NCBI RefSeq assembly: GCF_003352065.1
Contig: NZ_CP025803.1
Span: 124,001 to 188,000 of the forward strand
From: Sulfitobacter sp. SK011
GTDB lineage: Bacteria; Pseudomonadota; Alphaproteobacteria; Rhodobacterales; Rhodobacteraceae
Reading direction: 5' to 3'
Length of the DNA: 64,000 nt
The notes under the pieces were generated by a model. That model was given only the letters and a program-made list of their open reading frames with translations. It was not told where the DNA came from and ran no database searches. This document shows positions 19,394 to 28,686 of the stretch, one piece after another (the first letter of the stretch is position 1; each line of letters opens with the position of its first letter). The translations under genes and the position numbers were made by a program.

Positions 19394-20095
19394 ATGCGCA
19401 TTGCAATGTGGTCTGGACCTCGAAATCTGAGCACCGCAATGATGTACAGTTTTGGCGCGCGTTCAGATTTCGCGGTGATGGATGAACCTTTTTATGCGGC
19501 GTATCTGGCACGGTCCGGTGCCCTTCATCCGATGCGCGATGATATTCTAAAGCACCACGAGACCGATCCGGACAAGGCAGCGCTGGCCTGCGCCAAAGCC
19601 GGATCGCCGCATCTTTACATGAAACATATGCCGCACCACATGCTTGATGGGTTTCCTATGGAATGGGCAGCGGATTGCGTAAACATCCATCTGATCCGGC
19701 ACCCGGCCCGCGTCATCGCAAGCTATGCCGCCAAACGCGAGGCACCGACGCTTGAGGACATCGGATTTCGCCAACAAGCTGAACTATATGGACGAATTGG
19801 CGGTTTGATCATCGACAGCACAGATATTCGGGCTGATCCCGAAGGGATGTTACGCGACCTGTGCCGTGCGATTGATTTGGTCTTTGATCCTGCAATGCTG
19901 CATTGGCCCGAGGGGCCCAGACCAGAGGACGGCGTCTGGGCCGCGCATTGGTATGGTGCGGTGCACCGCAGTACAGGATTCGCGCAAGCAGAGGGCCCTT
20001 TGCCGAAGGTTGACGCACAAAGCGAAGCGGTGTTGGCACAAGCTTTGCCTTATTATCAGATGCTGTCTGCAAATAAGCTCAGCAGGCCTTGTTAG
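19394..20095 (+). CDS. Sulfotransferase-like P-loop protein
   Basis: The N-terminus MRIAMWSGPRNLSTAMMYSF fits the 5'-phosphosulfate loop of the sulfotransferase fold, and IHLIRHPARVIASY fits the 3'-phosphate-binding motif (RxPxxxxxS-like). The protein has 233 residues and no signal peptide. Similar proteins are found in many alphaproteobacteria, sometimes labelled branched-chain aminotransferase-like because of gene fusions elsewhere. The substrate is unknown. It stands between msrA (divergent) and argG (convergent, eight bases apart). Fold assignment is fairly sure, activity is not. Confidence 0.7.
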   Translation: MRIAMWSGPRNLSTAMMYSFGARSDFAVMDEPFYAAYLARSGALHPMRDDILKHHETDPDKAALACAKAGSPHLYMKHMPHHMLDGFPMEWAADCVNIHLIRHPARVIASYAAKREAPTLEDIGFRQQAELYGRIGGLIIDSTDIRADPEGMLRDLCRAIDLVFDPAMLHWPEGPRPEDGVWAAHWYGAVHRSTGFAQAEGPLPKVDAQSEAVLAQALPYYQMLSANKLSRPC

Positions 20096-20103
20096 TCTCT
20101 GTT

Positions 20104-21324
20104 TTAACGCTTTAGCCGCTTTTCTCGGGCTGCAAGCAATTTCAGGCGCAGGGCGTTCAGTTGAATGAACCCTTGGGCGTCTTTCTGGTCGTATGCGCCG
20201 GCGTCATCTTCAAAAGTCACATGCGCCTCGGAATACAATGAATGATCAGACCAGCGGCCAACAGTACGCACATGGCCCTTGTAAAGCTTTAGCCGCACTG
20301 TGCCCGTCACATGGGTCTGGCTTGCGTCAATCGCGGCCTGCAACATTGTGCGTTCGGGGCTGAACCAGAAGCCGTTATAAATCAGCTCGGCATATTGCGG
20401 CATCAATTGATCCTTGAGGTGCATGGCACCCCGGTCGAGCGTGATTGATTCGATGCCGCGATGCGCCTCAAGAAGCAAAGTGCCACCTGGCGTTTCGTAA
20501 ATCCCGCGTGATTTCATACCGACAAAGCGACCCTCAACCAGATCAAGGCGCCCGCAGCCGTGCTTTCCACCAAGCTCATTCAGTTTGGTCAGGATCGTGG
20601 CCGGTGACATTGCCTCACCATTGATGGAAACCGCATCGCCGCGTTCAAACCCGATTTCAACATATTCGGGTGTGTCTGGTGCGTCTTCAGGGTTGACCGT
20701 GCGCTGATACACGTAGTCAGGCGCATCAACGGCGGGGTCTTCCAGCACTTTGCCTTCGGAAGACGTGTGCAGCAGGTTTGCATCAACACTAAACGGTGCC
20801 TCGCCGCGTTTGTCTTTCGCAACGGGAATTTGGTTCTTTTCGGCAAATTCCAATAGCTTGGTGCGGCTGGACAAATCCCACTCGCGCCAGGGTGCGATCA
20901 CCTTGATATCTGGATTAAGCGCGTAGGCGGCCAGTTCAAACCGAACCTGATCGTTGCCCTTGCCCGTCGCGCCGTGTGCAACTGCATCTGCACCCGTCTC
21001 GGCAGCAATTTCCACCAGACGTTTCGAAATCAGCGGTCGCGCGATAGAGGTCCCCAACAGATAAAGCCCTTCGTAGACCGCATTCGCGCGGAACATCGGG
21101 AAAACAAAGTCGCGCACAAATTCTTCGCGGACATCTTCGATGTATATCTCAGAGGCACCCATCATCTCGGCTTTTTTGCGGGCGGGTTCCAGCTCTTCGC
21201 CCTGACCCAGATCGGCGGTGAAAGTCACCACCTCGCAGCCATATTCGGTTTGCAGCCATTTCAGGATGATCGAGGTATCAAGCCCACCGGAATAGGCGAG
21301 GACAACTTTTTTAGGTGCGGACAT
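20104..21324 (-). CDS. argG: Argininosuccinate synthase
   Basis: Joins citrulline and aspartate with ATP in arginine synthesis. The 406-residue protein begins with the PP-loop [17 protein letters not shown]. Conserved segments include [32 protein letters not shown] and YETPGGTLL. It is a single-gene unit on the minus strand, divergent from ilvA, with argJ of the same pathway 29 kb downstream in the window. Confidence 0.97.
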   Translation of the reverse strand: MSAPKKVVLAYSGGLDTSIILKWLQTEYGCEVVTFTADLGQGEELEPARKKAEMMGASEIYIEDVREEFVRDFVFPMFRANAVYEGLYLLGTSIARPLISKRLVEIAAETGADAVAHGATGKGNDQVRFELAAYALNPDIKVIAPWREWDLSSRTKLLEFAEKNQIPVAKDKRGEAPFSVDANLLHTSSEGKVLEDPAVDAPDYVYQRTVNPEDAPDTPEYVEIGFERGDAVSINGEAMSPATILTKLNELGGKHGCGRLDLVEGRFVGMKSRGIYETPGGTLLLEAHRGIESITLDRGAMHLKDQLMPQYAELIYNGFWFSPERTMLQAAIDASQTHVTGTVRLKLYKGHVRTVGRWSDHSLYSEAHVTFEDDAGAYDQKDAQGFIQLNALRLKLLAAREKRLKR

Positions 21325-21387
21325 GACAGGTTCCTTTGCAATTCGCCTCGCGGGGTATCGGGTTTTTGAAGGGCGGGCAAGAATGAA

Positions 21388-21411
21388 GCGGCGCGTTGAC
21401 CTGTGCGCCGC
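21388..21411. repeat. GC-rich inverted repeat in the argG-ilvA divergent region
   Basis: GCGGCGC (21388-21394) and GCGCCGC (21405-21411) can form a 7-bp stem with a 10-base loop, 40 bases before the ilvA start. No T-run follows. It could be an operator or mRNA structure, or chance. Confidence 0.25.
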
Positions 21412-21449
21412 GCAGGCCTATCGACAGATATCAGGTTGAGGGGCTAAAA

Positions 21450-22682
21450 GTGACCACAGATTTCCAAGAAAAGGCGCGTGCAGGCACCCAGGCGATGCGG
21501 ATGGTTTTTCCGGCAACGCCCCTCATGCGCAATGACCATTTGTCGGAACGATTTCGTGCCGAAATTTGGCTAAAGCGCGAGGATCTAAGCCCGGTGCGTT
21601 CCTACAAATTGCGCGGTGCATTTAACGCAATGCGCAAGGTGATCCCCGAAAAGTCGGTATTTGTGTGTGCGTCAGCAGGCAACCATGCGCAGGGCGTGGC
21701 CTTTATGTGCAGCCACTTTGGCGTGCGCGGCGTTATTTTCATGCCCGTCACGACCCCGCAACAAAAAGTGCAAAAGACGCGGACGTTTGGCGGTGCACAA
21801 ATCGAAATTAGGCTCGTCGGAGACTATTTTGACAAAACGCTGGCAGCGGCCCAAAAATTCTGTGCCGATGAGGGGGCCTATTTTCTGTCCCCCTTTGACG
21901 ATGACGACGTGATCGAAGGTCAGGCGTCTGTCGCGGTAGAGATTGAAGAGCAACTTGGGCGCATTCCCGACCACATCATATTGCCTGTTGGCGGCGGTGG
22001 ATTGTCGTCAGGTGTGCGGAGTTATTTTGGTGAACCCTGCAAATACACCTTTGTAGAGCCTTCCGGCGCACCCAGCCTGGCCCGCGCGCTGGCGAACGGT
22101 GCACCGGTTGATGTGTCCCCGATCAACAGTTTTGTGGACGGTGCAGCCGTCGCAAAGATTGGCGCGCGCAATTTTGAACGGCTGAAGGATGTGAACCCAA
22201 AAGATGTGATCGACCTTTCAGAAGACCGCATTTGTGTGACGATAGCCGAGATGTTGAACGTGGAAGGGATTGTGCTGGAACCTGCAGGCGCGTTGTCAAT
22301 TGAAGCGCTGGGCGAGGTTGCCGAAGAAATCAAAGGGAAAACTGTGGTCTGCATCGCCTCTGGCGGAAATTTTGATTTTGAGCGCTTGCCGGAAGTGAAG
22401 GAAAGGGCGCAACGGTATTCGGGGGTAAAGAAGTATTTCATTTTGCGGATGCCGCAGCGGCCCGGTGCACTGAAAGAGTTCTTGAACATTCTTGGGCCGG
22501 AAGATGATATTTGTCGGTTCGAATATCTCAAGAAATCGGCCCGCAACTTTGGATCTGTGCTGATTGGGATCGAAACACGGAGCCCTGAAAACTTTGAACC
22601 TTTCCTGCAACAACTGATTGAATCCGGGTTTACCTTTACCGACATTACCAATGACGAAACGCTTGCGCAGTTTGTATTGTGA
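21450..22682 (+). CDS. ilvA: Threonine ammonia-lyase (threonine dehydratase) IlvA
   Basis: PLP enzyme converting threonine to 2-oxobutanoate, the first step of isoleucine synthesis. The PLP lysine lies in VRSYKLRGAFNAM. SAGNHAQGVAF, PVGGGGLSSGV (phosphate-binding glycine loop) and IASGGNFDFERLPEV are further signatures. About 80 C-terminal residues after YFILRMPQRPGALKEF form a single ACT-like regulatory domain, so feedback control by isoleucine is likely. The GTG at 21450 gives a 410-residue protein beginning VTTDFQEKARAG, the family form; the frame is open to 21396. Confidence 0.93.
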   Translation: MTTDFQEKARAGTQAMRMVFPATPLMRNDHLSERFRAEIWLKREDLSPVRSYKLRGAFNAMRKVIPEKSVFVCASAGNHAQGVAFMCSHFGVRGVIFMPVTTPQQKVQKTRTFGGAQIEIRLVGDYFDKTLAAAQKFCADEGAYFLSPFDDDDVIEGQASVAVEIEEQLGRIPDHIILPVGGGGLSSGVRSYFGEPCKYTFVEPSGAPSLARALANGAPVDVSPINSFVDGAAVAKIGARNFERLKDVNPKDVIDLSEDRICVTIAEMLNVEGIVLEPAGALSIEALGEVAEEIKGKTVVCIASGGNFDFERLPEVKERAQRYSGVKKYFILRMPQRPGALKEFLNILGPEDDICRFEYLKKSARNFGSVLIGIETRSPENFEPFLQQLIESGFTFTDITNDETLAQFVL

Positions 22683-22693
22683 GGGGCTGACAG

Positions 22694-23506
22694 ATGAAAT
22701 TTGCAGACGCCTCAGTTGTTATAACAGGTGCCGGAAGCGGAATCGGTGCGGCACTGGCCCGCCACGCGGCACGGTTGGGCGCGCGCGTCTGTGTTTCAGA
22801 TCTGGATGGCGACAGGGCAAAGGCGGTCGCTGATGAGATTGGCGGCGTCGCCGTCCAATGTGATGTGCGTGACGAAGCGGCAGTCCAATCGCTGATAAAG
22901 ACGGCATCAGCCACGCTGGGTGAGATTGACATTTATGTCTCTAACGCGGGGATTGGTGCGGGTGAACCAAGCCACGCAGCCTCTGCATCAAATGATGTCT
23001 GGATGCTGAATTGGCAGGTGCACGTGATGGCGCATGTCTATGCTGCGCGCGCGTTGTTGCCGCAAATGATTGCACGCAAATCTGGTCATCTGGTCAATGT
23101 GGCTTCGGCGGCAGGGTTGCTTAACCAAATTGGTGATGCGGCCTATTCTGCGACAAAACACGCTGCAGTCAGCTTTGCGGAATCGCTCGCGATTACGCAT
23201 GGCGCTGATGGGGTCGGCGTATCGGTCGTCTGTCCACAATATGTCGCGACACCGCTTTTGGGATTATCTGATGAGGACGCGCAAAACCGCGCTTCTCTGT
23301 TGACCGCAGATGATGTCGCGGCGGTGATTGCTGATGGAATTGAGGCGAACCAATTCATGATCATGTCACACCCGGCAGTGCATGGATATGCCGTCAATCG
23401 GGCGCGGGACCATGACAGATGGATCGCGGGCATGCAGATGTTGCGTGAAAAAGCGATTGAGACTTCGGGCACTGCCCGAGCCGAGACGTTGTATAAACTT
23501 GTCTAG
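22694..23506 (+). CDS. SDR-family oxidoreductase
   Basis: Classical short-chain dehydrogenase/reductase of 270 residues. The NAD(P)-binding motif is TGAGSGIGAALAR; the Asp in VSDLDGDRA after the second strand suggests NAD(H) preference. SNAGIGAG, the catalytic serine in NVASAAGLL and the YSATKHA Tyr-Lys pair are present. GAGGGG just upstream is a good ribosome binding site. It follows ilvA by 11 bases and is probably co-transcribed, but the substrate cannot be inferred. It converges on the Hpt gene with a few bases of overlap. Confidence 0.88.
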   Translation: MKFADASVVITGAGSGIGAALARHAARLGARVCVSDLDGDRAKAVADEIGGVAVQCDVRDEAAVQSLIKTASATLGEIDIYVSNAGIGAGEPSHAASASNDVWMLNWQVHVMAHVYAARALLPQMIARKSGHLVNVASAAGLLNQIGDAAYSATKHAAVSFAESLAITHGADGVGVSVVCPQYVATPLLGLSDEDAQNRASLLTADDVAAVIADGIEANQFMIMSHPAVHGYAVNRARDHDRWIAGMQMLREKAIETSGTARAETLYKLV

Positions 23507-23835
23507 GTTGCCAGAACGCCGGGAAGCTTGCTTAAAAACACAACTTTGGACGCATCGTAAGAAGCAAGGATATTGGGTACATCCACATCACCCGCTTTAC
23601 CTTGCGCAGAAGCAGTTTCGCCGTCCTGGCACAGGTTTGCAAAGTCACTGAACCCAAGGCTTAGGGCGCTGCCTTTGAGAAAGTGCAGATCACCCTCGAG
23701 GGTCGTCTGGTCGGACGTGACTTTGACACGCGCCGCGACCTCTTCAACCTCTTCAAGGAACAGGTCGACGACTTCCTGAAAGTCATCTGCACCCACTTCA
23801 TCGCGAAGCTCTTTAACGCGTGTCCAGTCAATCAT
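23503..23835 (-). CDS. Histidine phosphotransfer (Hpt) domain protein
   Basis: Free-standing Hpt protein of 110 residues, a relay between a hybrid kinase and a response regulator. The phospho-accepting histidine lies in LHFLKGSALSLGF, the standard HxxKG motif. ATG at 23835 is supported by AAGGAG about eight bases upstream; the upstream extension to 23928 is not. It is divergent from a receiver-phosphatase gene across about 150 bases, which suggests the two are partners. The kinase is not in the window. Confidence 0.85.
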   Translation of the reverse strand: MIDWTRVKELRDEVGADDFQEVVDLFLEEVEEVAARVKVTSDQTTLEGDLHFLKGSALSLGFSDFANLCQDGETASAQGKAGDVDVPNILASYDASKVVFLSKLPGVLAT

Positions 23836-23875
23836 CCGCAGACTCCTTCGTTTGCAGATAGAATGACGGGATTTA

Positions 23876-23890
23876 TTAAACAAAGTTTGA
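23876..23890. promoter_or_regulatory. CtrA-like box in the Hpt / receiver-phosphatase divergent region
   Basis: TTAA-N7-TTGA matches seven of eight positions of the CtrA consensus TTAA-N7-TTAA. It lies about 40 bases before the Hpt start and 97 bases before the receiver-phosphatase start. A short AT-rich motif like this can occur by chance. Confidence 0.3.
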
Positions 23891-23904
23891 TCAACGAATG
23901 TCGG

Positions 23905-23925
23905 AATGGTCAAAATTTTACCATT
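23905..23925. promoter_or_regulatory. Imperfect 21-bp palindrome, possible operator
   Basis: AATGGT and ACCATT flank an AT-rich core containing AAAATTTT, in the middle of the divergent promoter region. It could bind a dimeric regulator. No family could be assigned. Confidence 0.3.
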
Positions 23926-23986
23926 CATCCTAACTTAAACATGGCAGGCTATCGGGTGGGGGATTATTTTTAAGACTGACGAATAA

Positions 23987-25270
23987 ATGGCCCGATTTTC
24001 CCCTGCGTTTGCTCATCCTGGCGGCGACGCAAATTCAAGTAAGATGAAACTGGTGTTGGTTGTCGATGACAGCCGCCTGCAACGGCGCATTTTGGCAAAG
24101 TCATTGGTAAAATGGGGTTTTGAGGTCGAAGAAGCCGAATCTGGCGAAGCAGCAATTGCGTTTTGCAAATCATGGCGACCTGACCTGATCTTAAGCGACT
24201 GGATGATGCCGGGCATGTCAGGGCTGGAATTCTGCCGCGCGTTCCGGGAATTGTCGGATGGCCACTATGCCTACTTCATCCTTTTGACATCCAAGAGTGA
24301 AAAGGAAGAGGTAGCGCGCGGGCTGGATTCTGGCGCGGATGATTTTCTGACTAAACCCGTCGACAACAACGAACTGCGCGCGCGGATTACCGCGGGGGAA
24401 CGCATATTGCATATGCAGCGCGAATTATCCGAAAATAACCGGCTGATTTCGGACACGTTGGATGAACTGCAGCGGGTCTATGATTCCCTTGATAAGGACT
24501 TGTTAGAGGCCAAGAAGTTACAGCAATCGTTGTTGCGCGAACGTCACAAAACCTTTGACCAAGGCACCCTTTCACTGATGCTCAGATCCAGTGGGCACGT
24601 CGGCGGTGATCTTGTTGGATTTTTTCCGGCGGGTTTGGGGCAATTGGGATTATTTGCAATTGATGTGTCTGGCCACGGCATCAGTTCGGCTTTGATGACG
24701 GCGCGGCTGGCGGGGTATCTATCAGCAACCGCGCCAGATCAGAATGTGGCGTTGGAGCGCAAGCCTGATGGCAGATATGCCGCGCGCCCGACGAGCGAAG
24801 TGATTGCGACTTTGAATGACCTCGTTCTGAACGAGATGGAAACGGAGCACTACTTTACCCTTATGCTGGCTGTTGTGGACCTGAACACTGGCAGGGTGAC
24901 CATCGGGCAGGCGGGCCATCCGCATCCGGCAATCCAGCGACGAGATGGCAGTATTGTTCAGACCGGTACAGGCGGGTTTCCTGTGGGCCTTTTGTCAGGC
25001 ATTTCATTTGAACAATTCGATGTACAGCTTGAGTCTGGCGACCGGCTGTTGATCCTGTCGGATGGGGTGACTGAATGTCCTGATCCAGCGGGTCAATTGC
25101 TGGGTGAAGACGGCCTTGAACGGATCATGGTCAAACTGAGAGACGTTAAGGGCACGGCGTTATTGGAGGCGCTGATTTGGGAGCTGACTGATTTTGCTGG
25201 CGGGGCTGATTTCCCCGATGATGTGTCAGGGATATTGTTTGAATACTCAGGCGTCGATCAAAGGCCATAA
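23987..25270 (+). CDS. Response regulator with SpoIIE/PP2C phosphatase output (RbaY/RsbU-like)
   Basis: The N-terminal receiver domain (about residues 20-140) has VVDDSRLQRR, the phospho-acceptor Asp71 in SDWMMPGMSG and the conserved Lys in FLTKPVDN. A coiled coil (about 145-185) links to a PP2C phosphatase with GGDLVGFF, DVSGHGISSALMTAR, AGHPHPA, SDGVTE and FPDDVS metal ligands. Such proteins dephosphorylate an anti-anti-sigma factor in partner-switching pathways, for example RsbU, or RbaY of Rhodobacter. The ATG at 24044 (MKLVLVVDD) is an alternative start. It is divergent from an Hpt protein. The anti-sigma and STAS partners are not in the window. Confidence 0.85.
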   Translation: MARFSPAFAHPGGDANSSKMKLVLVVDDSRLQRRILAKSLVKWGFEVEEAESGEAAIAFCKSWRPDLILSDWMMPGMSGLEFCRAFRELSDGHYAYFILLTSKSEKEEVARGLDSGADDFLTKPVDNNELRARITAGERILHMQRELSENNRLISDTLDELQRVYDSLDKDLLEAKKLQQSLLRERHKTFDQGTLSLMLRSSGHVGGDLVGFFPAGLGQLGLFAIDVSGHGISSALMTARLAGYLSATAPDQNVALERKPDGRYAARPTSEVIATLNDLVLNEMETEHYFTLMLAVVDLNTGRVTIGQAGHPHPAIQRRDGSIVQTGTGGFPVGLLSGISFEQFDVQLESGDRLLILSDGVTECPDPAGQLLGEDGLERIMVKLRDVKGTALLEALIWELTDFAGGADFPDDVSGILFEYSGVDQRP

Positions 25271-25695
25271 CGCGTCAGAAACATACGATCACCGTCGTTG
25301 CCGAGTGCTGCAACCGCCTCTGATGCGGACAAAACCAATGTGATGTGATCGGGCTCAAGTGGCTCCCTGATTTGTCGAACGGGATGCGCCGCGTAAACAT
25401 GGCATAACTTTTCTGCCCACATGTCATATTCCGGCATGTACACAAACCGACGAAACGCACCCAGCCGACGCGGTCGCGCAATCCGCCAGCCAACTTCTTC
25501 AAGCACCTCGCGATGCAACGCCTGTATCGGGGATTCGCCGGGGTCGATACCGCCGCCGGGCAGTTGAATGTCAAACACTGGTTCGGTTTGCGCTGTCATC
25601 AAGAACCGCCCCTTAAGGGGCAGGATGGCATAGGCACCGGGTCGCAAACGATAGTTCTTTTCTGGCTTCGGCGGTTGCCCCACACGTCTGATCAT
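25258..25695 (-). CDS. Nudix hydrolase
   Basis: 145-residue Nudix protein with an intact box: GGGIDPGESPIQALHREVLE followed by EVGW, carrying the catalytic RE-x2-EE residues. The substrate is a nucleoside diphosphate derivative of unknown type; the ADP-ribose pyrophosphatase group is one option. It converges on the receiver-phosphatase gene with a 13-base overlap and is divergent from hslO by about 80 bases. Confidence 0.82.
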   Translation of the reverse strand: MIRRVGQPPKPEKNYRLRPGAYAILPLKGRFLMTAQTEPVFDIQLPGGGIDPGESPIQALHREVLEEVGWRIARPRRLGAFRRFVYMPEYDMWAEKLCHVYAAHPVRQIREPLEPDHITLVLSASEAVAALGNDGDRMFLTRYGL

Positions 25696-25773
25696 ATGTT
25701 TGCCCCTTTATCCAAGGCTTGCCGCCCCTATATAGACGCGGTATGCCAAGCGGCCCCCGATAAGGAAACCCCA

Positions 25774-26772
25774 ATGACTCCCGATACACAGCCCGGCCAA
25801 ATGATTGCATGGGACGACAGTGTTCTGCCTTTTCAGCTTGATGGTGCCGACATCCGTGGTCGCGTGGCCCGGTTGGATGGTGCGTTGGAAGGTATCTTGC
25901 GTCAGCACAATTACCCGCAACAGGTAGAAGCGCTTGTGGCTGAAATGGCGCTGCTGACCGCGTTGATCGGGCAAACGATCAAAGTGCGCTGGAAGCTCTC
26001 GTTGCAGGTACAGTCCAAAGGTGCGGTGCGAATGATTGCCACAGACTATTATGGACCAGAAGCTGACGGAAAATCCGCGCGCATTCGGGCCTATGCCAGC
26101 TATGATGCGGATCGTTTAACCGATGCAACACCGTTTGATCAGGTGGGTGAAGGTTACTTTGCGATCATGATTGACCAAGGCAAGGGGATGGCACCGTATC
26201 AGGGCATTACACCCCTCGAAGGCACCTCTCTTTCTGCATGCGCCGAGGCATATTTTGCGCAGTCTGAACAGCTGCCGACCCGGTTCTCGATGAGCTTTGG
26301 TCGGTCATCAGGTCCAAACGAGCCAGAGCATTGGCGCGCTGGTGGTGTGATGTTGCAGCATATGCCCAAAGCCTCGCCCTTTGTCGCAAAGGGTGAAGGG
26401 TCAGGGGGCGTCTTGACGGCGACCGATCTGGTGCACGGCGACGAAGAAGAAAACTGGAACCGGGTGAATGTATTGCTCGACACAGTAGATGATCTTGAGC
26501 TTATCGGACCCAGCATTGCCCCCACGGACCTGTTGTTGCGGCTGTTTCACGAAGAACTGCCACGGGTCTTTGACGCGCAGGCGGTGCGATTTGGGTGTTC
26601 GTGTTCCGAAGACCGTGTCCGGCAGAGCCTGTCGATCTATTCGGCCAGAGACATCGAGAAAATGACAACCGATGACGGCCGTGTGACCGCAGATTGTCAG
26701 TTCTGCAGTGCGCATTACGACCTGGACCCGGCCACTGTCGGGTTTGAGGCCAAAGCGACCAGCGGTGAGTGA
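25774..26772 (+). CDS. hslO: Redox-regulated chaperone Hsp33
   Basis: Holdase chaperone activated by oxidation, which releases zinc from four cysteines. The C-terminal redox switch is visible as FGCSCSEDR and DCQFCSAHY (CxC and CxxC). The N-terminal domain has the Hsp33 features of the alphaproteobacterial form. The ATG at 25774 (MTPDTQPGQM) is preceded by TAAGGA and gives 332 residues; the long upstream extension covers the Nudix gene on the other strand and is not real. It overlaps the next Nudix gene by eight bases. Confidence 0.92.
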   Translation: MTPDTQPGQMIAWDDSVLPFQLDGADIRGRVARLDGALEGILRQHNYPQQVEALVAEMALLTALIGQTIKVRWKLSLQVQSKGAVRMIATDYYGPEADGKSARIRAYASYDADRLTDATPFDQVGEGYFAIMIDQGKGMAPYQGITPLEGTSLSACAEAYFAQSEQLPTRFSMSFGRSSGPNEPEHWRAGGVMLQHMPKASPFVAKGEGSGGVLTATDLVHGDEEENWNRVNVLLDTVDDLELIGPSIAPTDLLLRLFHEELPRVFDAQAVRFGCSCSEDRVRQSLSIYSARDIEKMTTDDGRVTADCQFCSAHYDLDPATVGFEAKATSGE

Positions 26773-27361
26773 TCAGGTTCAGCCATATCGGGACGCCTTG
26801 GCGCAGACGGGCGTCGGGTCGTCTGACTTTGATTTGAATGCTGATGTGGTGTTGCCTGAGGGGCGCGTGTTGCGCCCTGCGGGCGTGCTTGCGCCGATCA
26901 TCGAACAAAATGGGCGGCTGGAGCTGCTGTTGACCAAGCGTTCGTCGGCATTGAAGCATCACCCGGGCCAGATTGCCTTTCCCGGCGGAAAGCAGGACGA
27001 AACCGATGCAGATGTTGTTGCGGCCGCATTGCGCGAGGCGCGCGAAGAAATTGGTCTGTCGCCCGGCATCGTCGATATTTTGGGGACGTTGCCAGCACAC
27101 GAAACTGTAACAGGGTTCAATGTAACCCCGGTCATCGGTTTCATCACTGAACCGTTTGAGATCAGCCCGGAACGCGGTGAGGTCGAAGAAGTGTTTTCCG
27201 TTCCGCTGGATCACGTGCTGAATCCCGGAAATTACCTGATCCAGTCCCGGCGGTGGCGCGGGAAACGACGGCATTATTACGTTGTTCCTTACGGGCCCTA
27301 TTACATCTGGGGCGCAACCGCGCGTATGTTACGGGCATGGACCGATCGAATGATATCGTAA
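26765..27361 (+). CDS. CoA pyrophosphatase-type Nudix hydrolase (NudL-like)
   Basis: The segment LLTKRSSALKHHPGQIAFPG is the signature of the CoA/acyl-CoA pyrophosphatase subgroup. The Nudix box continues as GGKQDETDADVVAAALREAR and EEIGL. The enzyme would cleave CoA to 4'-phosphopantetheine and 3',5'-ADP. The GTG at 26765 overlaps the hslO stop by eight bases and gives 198 residues, the family size. The 3' end overlaps the cca start by 25 bases, so hslO, this gene and cca form one tightly packed operon. Confidence 0.87.
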   Translation: MSDQVQPYRDALAQTGVGSSDFDLNADVVLPEGRVLRPAGVLAPIIEQNGRLELLLTKRSSALKHHPGQIAFPGGKQDETDADVVAAALREAREEIGLSPGIVDILGTLPAHETVTGFNVTPVIGFITEPFEISPERGEVEEVFSVPLDHVLNPGNYLIQSRRWRGKRRHYYVVPYGPYYIWGATARMLRAWTDRMIS

Positions 27362-28515
27362 TCCCGGCCAAGACCGGCTTTTTGAATGACCCTGAGGCGC
27401 AGAGGGTTTGCCGTGTTATTACTGGCGCGGGATATGATGTTTATTTTGTTGGCGGCTGTGTGCGCGATGCAGTGCTTGGGAAACCAGACAGTGACGTGGA
27501 CATGTCAACAAATGCGCGACCAGAGCAGGTCATGTCCCTTGCCGAAGCGGCGGGATTAAAGGCGGTACCCACCGGGATAGACCACGGCACTGTGACAGTG
27601 ATCTCTGGCAAGGACGCTTTCGAGGTTACAACTTTTCGTCGCGATGTGGCGACAGATGGTCGGCGCGCTGTGGTCGCTTTTTCAGACAATATCGCCGATG
27701 ACGCGCGGCGGCGTGATTTTACCATGAACGCATTATATTCAGACCCAAACGGGCGCATTATCGATCCACTGGGCGGGCTACCAGATCTATTGGCGCGCAA
27801 GGTCAGGTTTATCGAAGATGCCAGTGCGCGTATCCAAGAGGACTATCTGAGGATTCTCCGATTCTTCCGGTTTTCAGCTTGGTTCAGCAATCAAACGGCG
27901 GGCTTTGATCCCGATGCCTTGGCGGCAATTGCGGCAAATACCGGCGGGTTAGAGACGCTTTCAGCAGAACGTGTTGGACAGGAAATGACAAAATTGCTGT
28001 CGGCTCCTAACCCCGCCCCGGCAATTGCGGCCATGCGCCAAACAGGCGTGCTTTCGGCCATATTGCCGGGATCGGACGACCGATGGCTTTCAATCGTGGT
28101 GCATATTGAACAACATCTAAAGATTGATGTGGATTGGGTTGGACGTCTGGCGGCACTGGGCGGGCAGGATGTCGCGGCTCGGCTCAGGCTCAGCAAAGCC
28201 AATGCGCGCAAACTGGAACTGCTGCGAGACACTGGGTTTTCCGGTCCGCCATTGCCGGAAGTCGCTTATCGTCATGGAGCGGAAATAGCCGAGCAAGCGC
28301 TTTTGTTGCGTGCTGCACTGGCTGAGCATATGCCGGAAACAGCCATGTTAGAGACGATAAAAAAGGCCAGCCAGGCCGTTTTTCCCATCAAGGCTGCCGA
28401 CCTGATGCCGACATTCAAAGGCCCGGCGTTGGGCGCGCGTCTGGCCCTGCTTGAAAGTGAATGGATCGCTTCCGGTTTCACGCTGAGTGGCGTTGAATTG
28501 CTTGATCTGCCGTAG
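27337..28515 (+). CDS. CCA tRNA nucleotidyltransferase / poly(A) polymerase family
   Basis: Adds or repairs the 3'-CCA end of tRNAs. The N-terminal catalytic core has FVGGCVRDAVLG and the metal-binding DSDVD. RRRDFTMNALY, DPLGGLPDL and IQEDYLRILRFFRFSAWF follow in the order usual for class II enzymes. Alphaproteobacterial genomes usually have a single such gene, so CCA addition is more likely than polyadenylation. The ATG at 27337 (MDRSNDIV) is chosen; it lies inside the end of the Nudix gene. Length is 392 residues. Confidence 0.92.
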   Translation: MDRSNDIVIPAKTGFLNDPEAQRVCRVITGAGYDVYFVGGCVRDAVLGKPDSDVDMSTNARPEQVMSLAEAAGLKAVPTGIDHGTVTVISGKDAFEVTTFRRDVATDGRRAVVAFSDNIADDARRRDFTMNALYSDPNGRIIDPLGGLPDLLARKVRFIEDASARIQEDYLRILRFFRFSAWFSNQTAGFDPDALAAIAANTGGLETLSAERVGQEMTKLLSAPNPAPAIAAMRQTGVLSAILPGSDDRWLSIVVHIEQHLKIDVDWVGRLAALGGQDVAARLRLSKANARKLELLRDTGFSGPPLPEVAYRHGAEIAEQALLLRAALAEHMPETAMLETIKKASQAVFPIKAADLMPTFKGPALGARLALLESEWIASGFTLSGVELLDLP

Positions 28516-28686
28516 TGGGTCGACAGCCAGCTAAAATTTGGCTAGATCAGGTGGCATGGAGATGGAGGAATGCAAAATGTATCGCGGGATCTGGTTCGGC
28601 TAAGGCTGACATAACCACACCCCACTGTTGGGCCTGCGGCTGCAGCGCCTGATCATTTTGCGCTATCTGTCCTAAGGTTTCCCGCC

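Noticed and set aside
28580..28610. Short leader frame with GGAGG before the first ABC transporter gene
   Set aside because: Only about 7-14 codons, several overlapping choices of start and no supporting structure.
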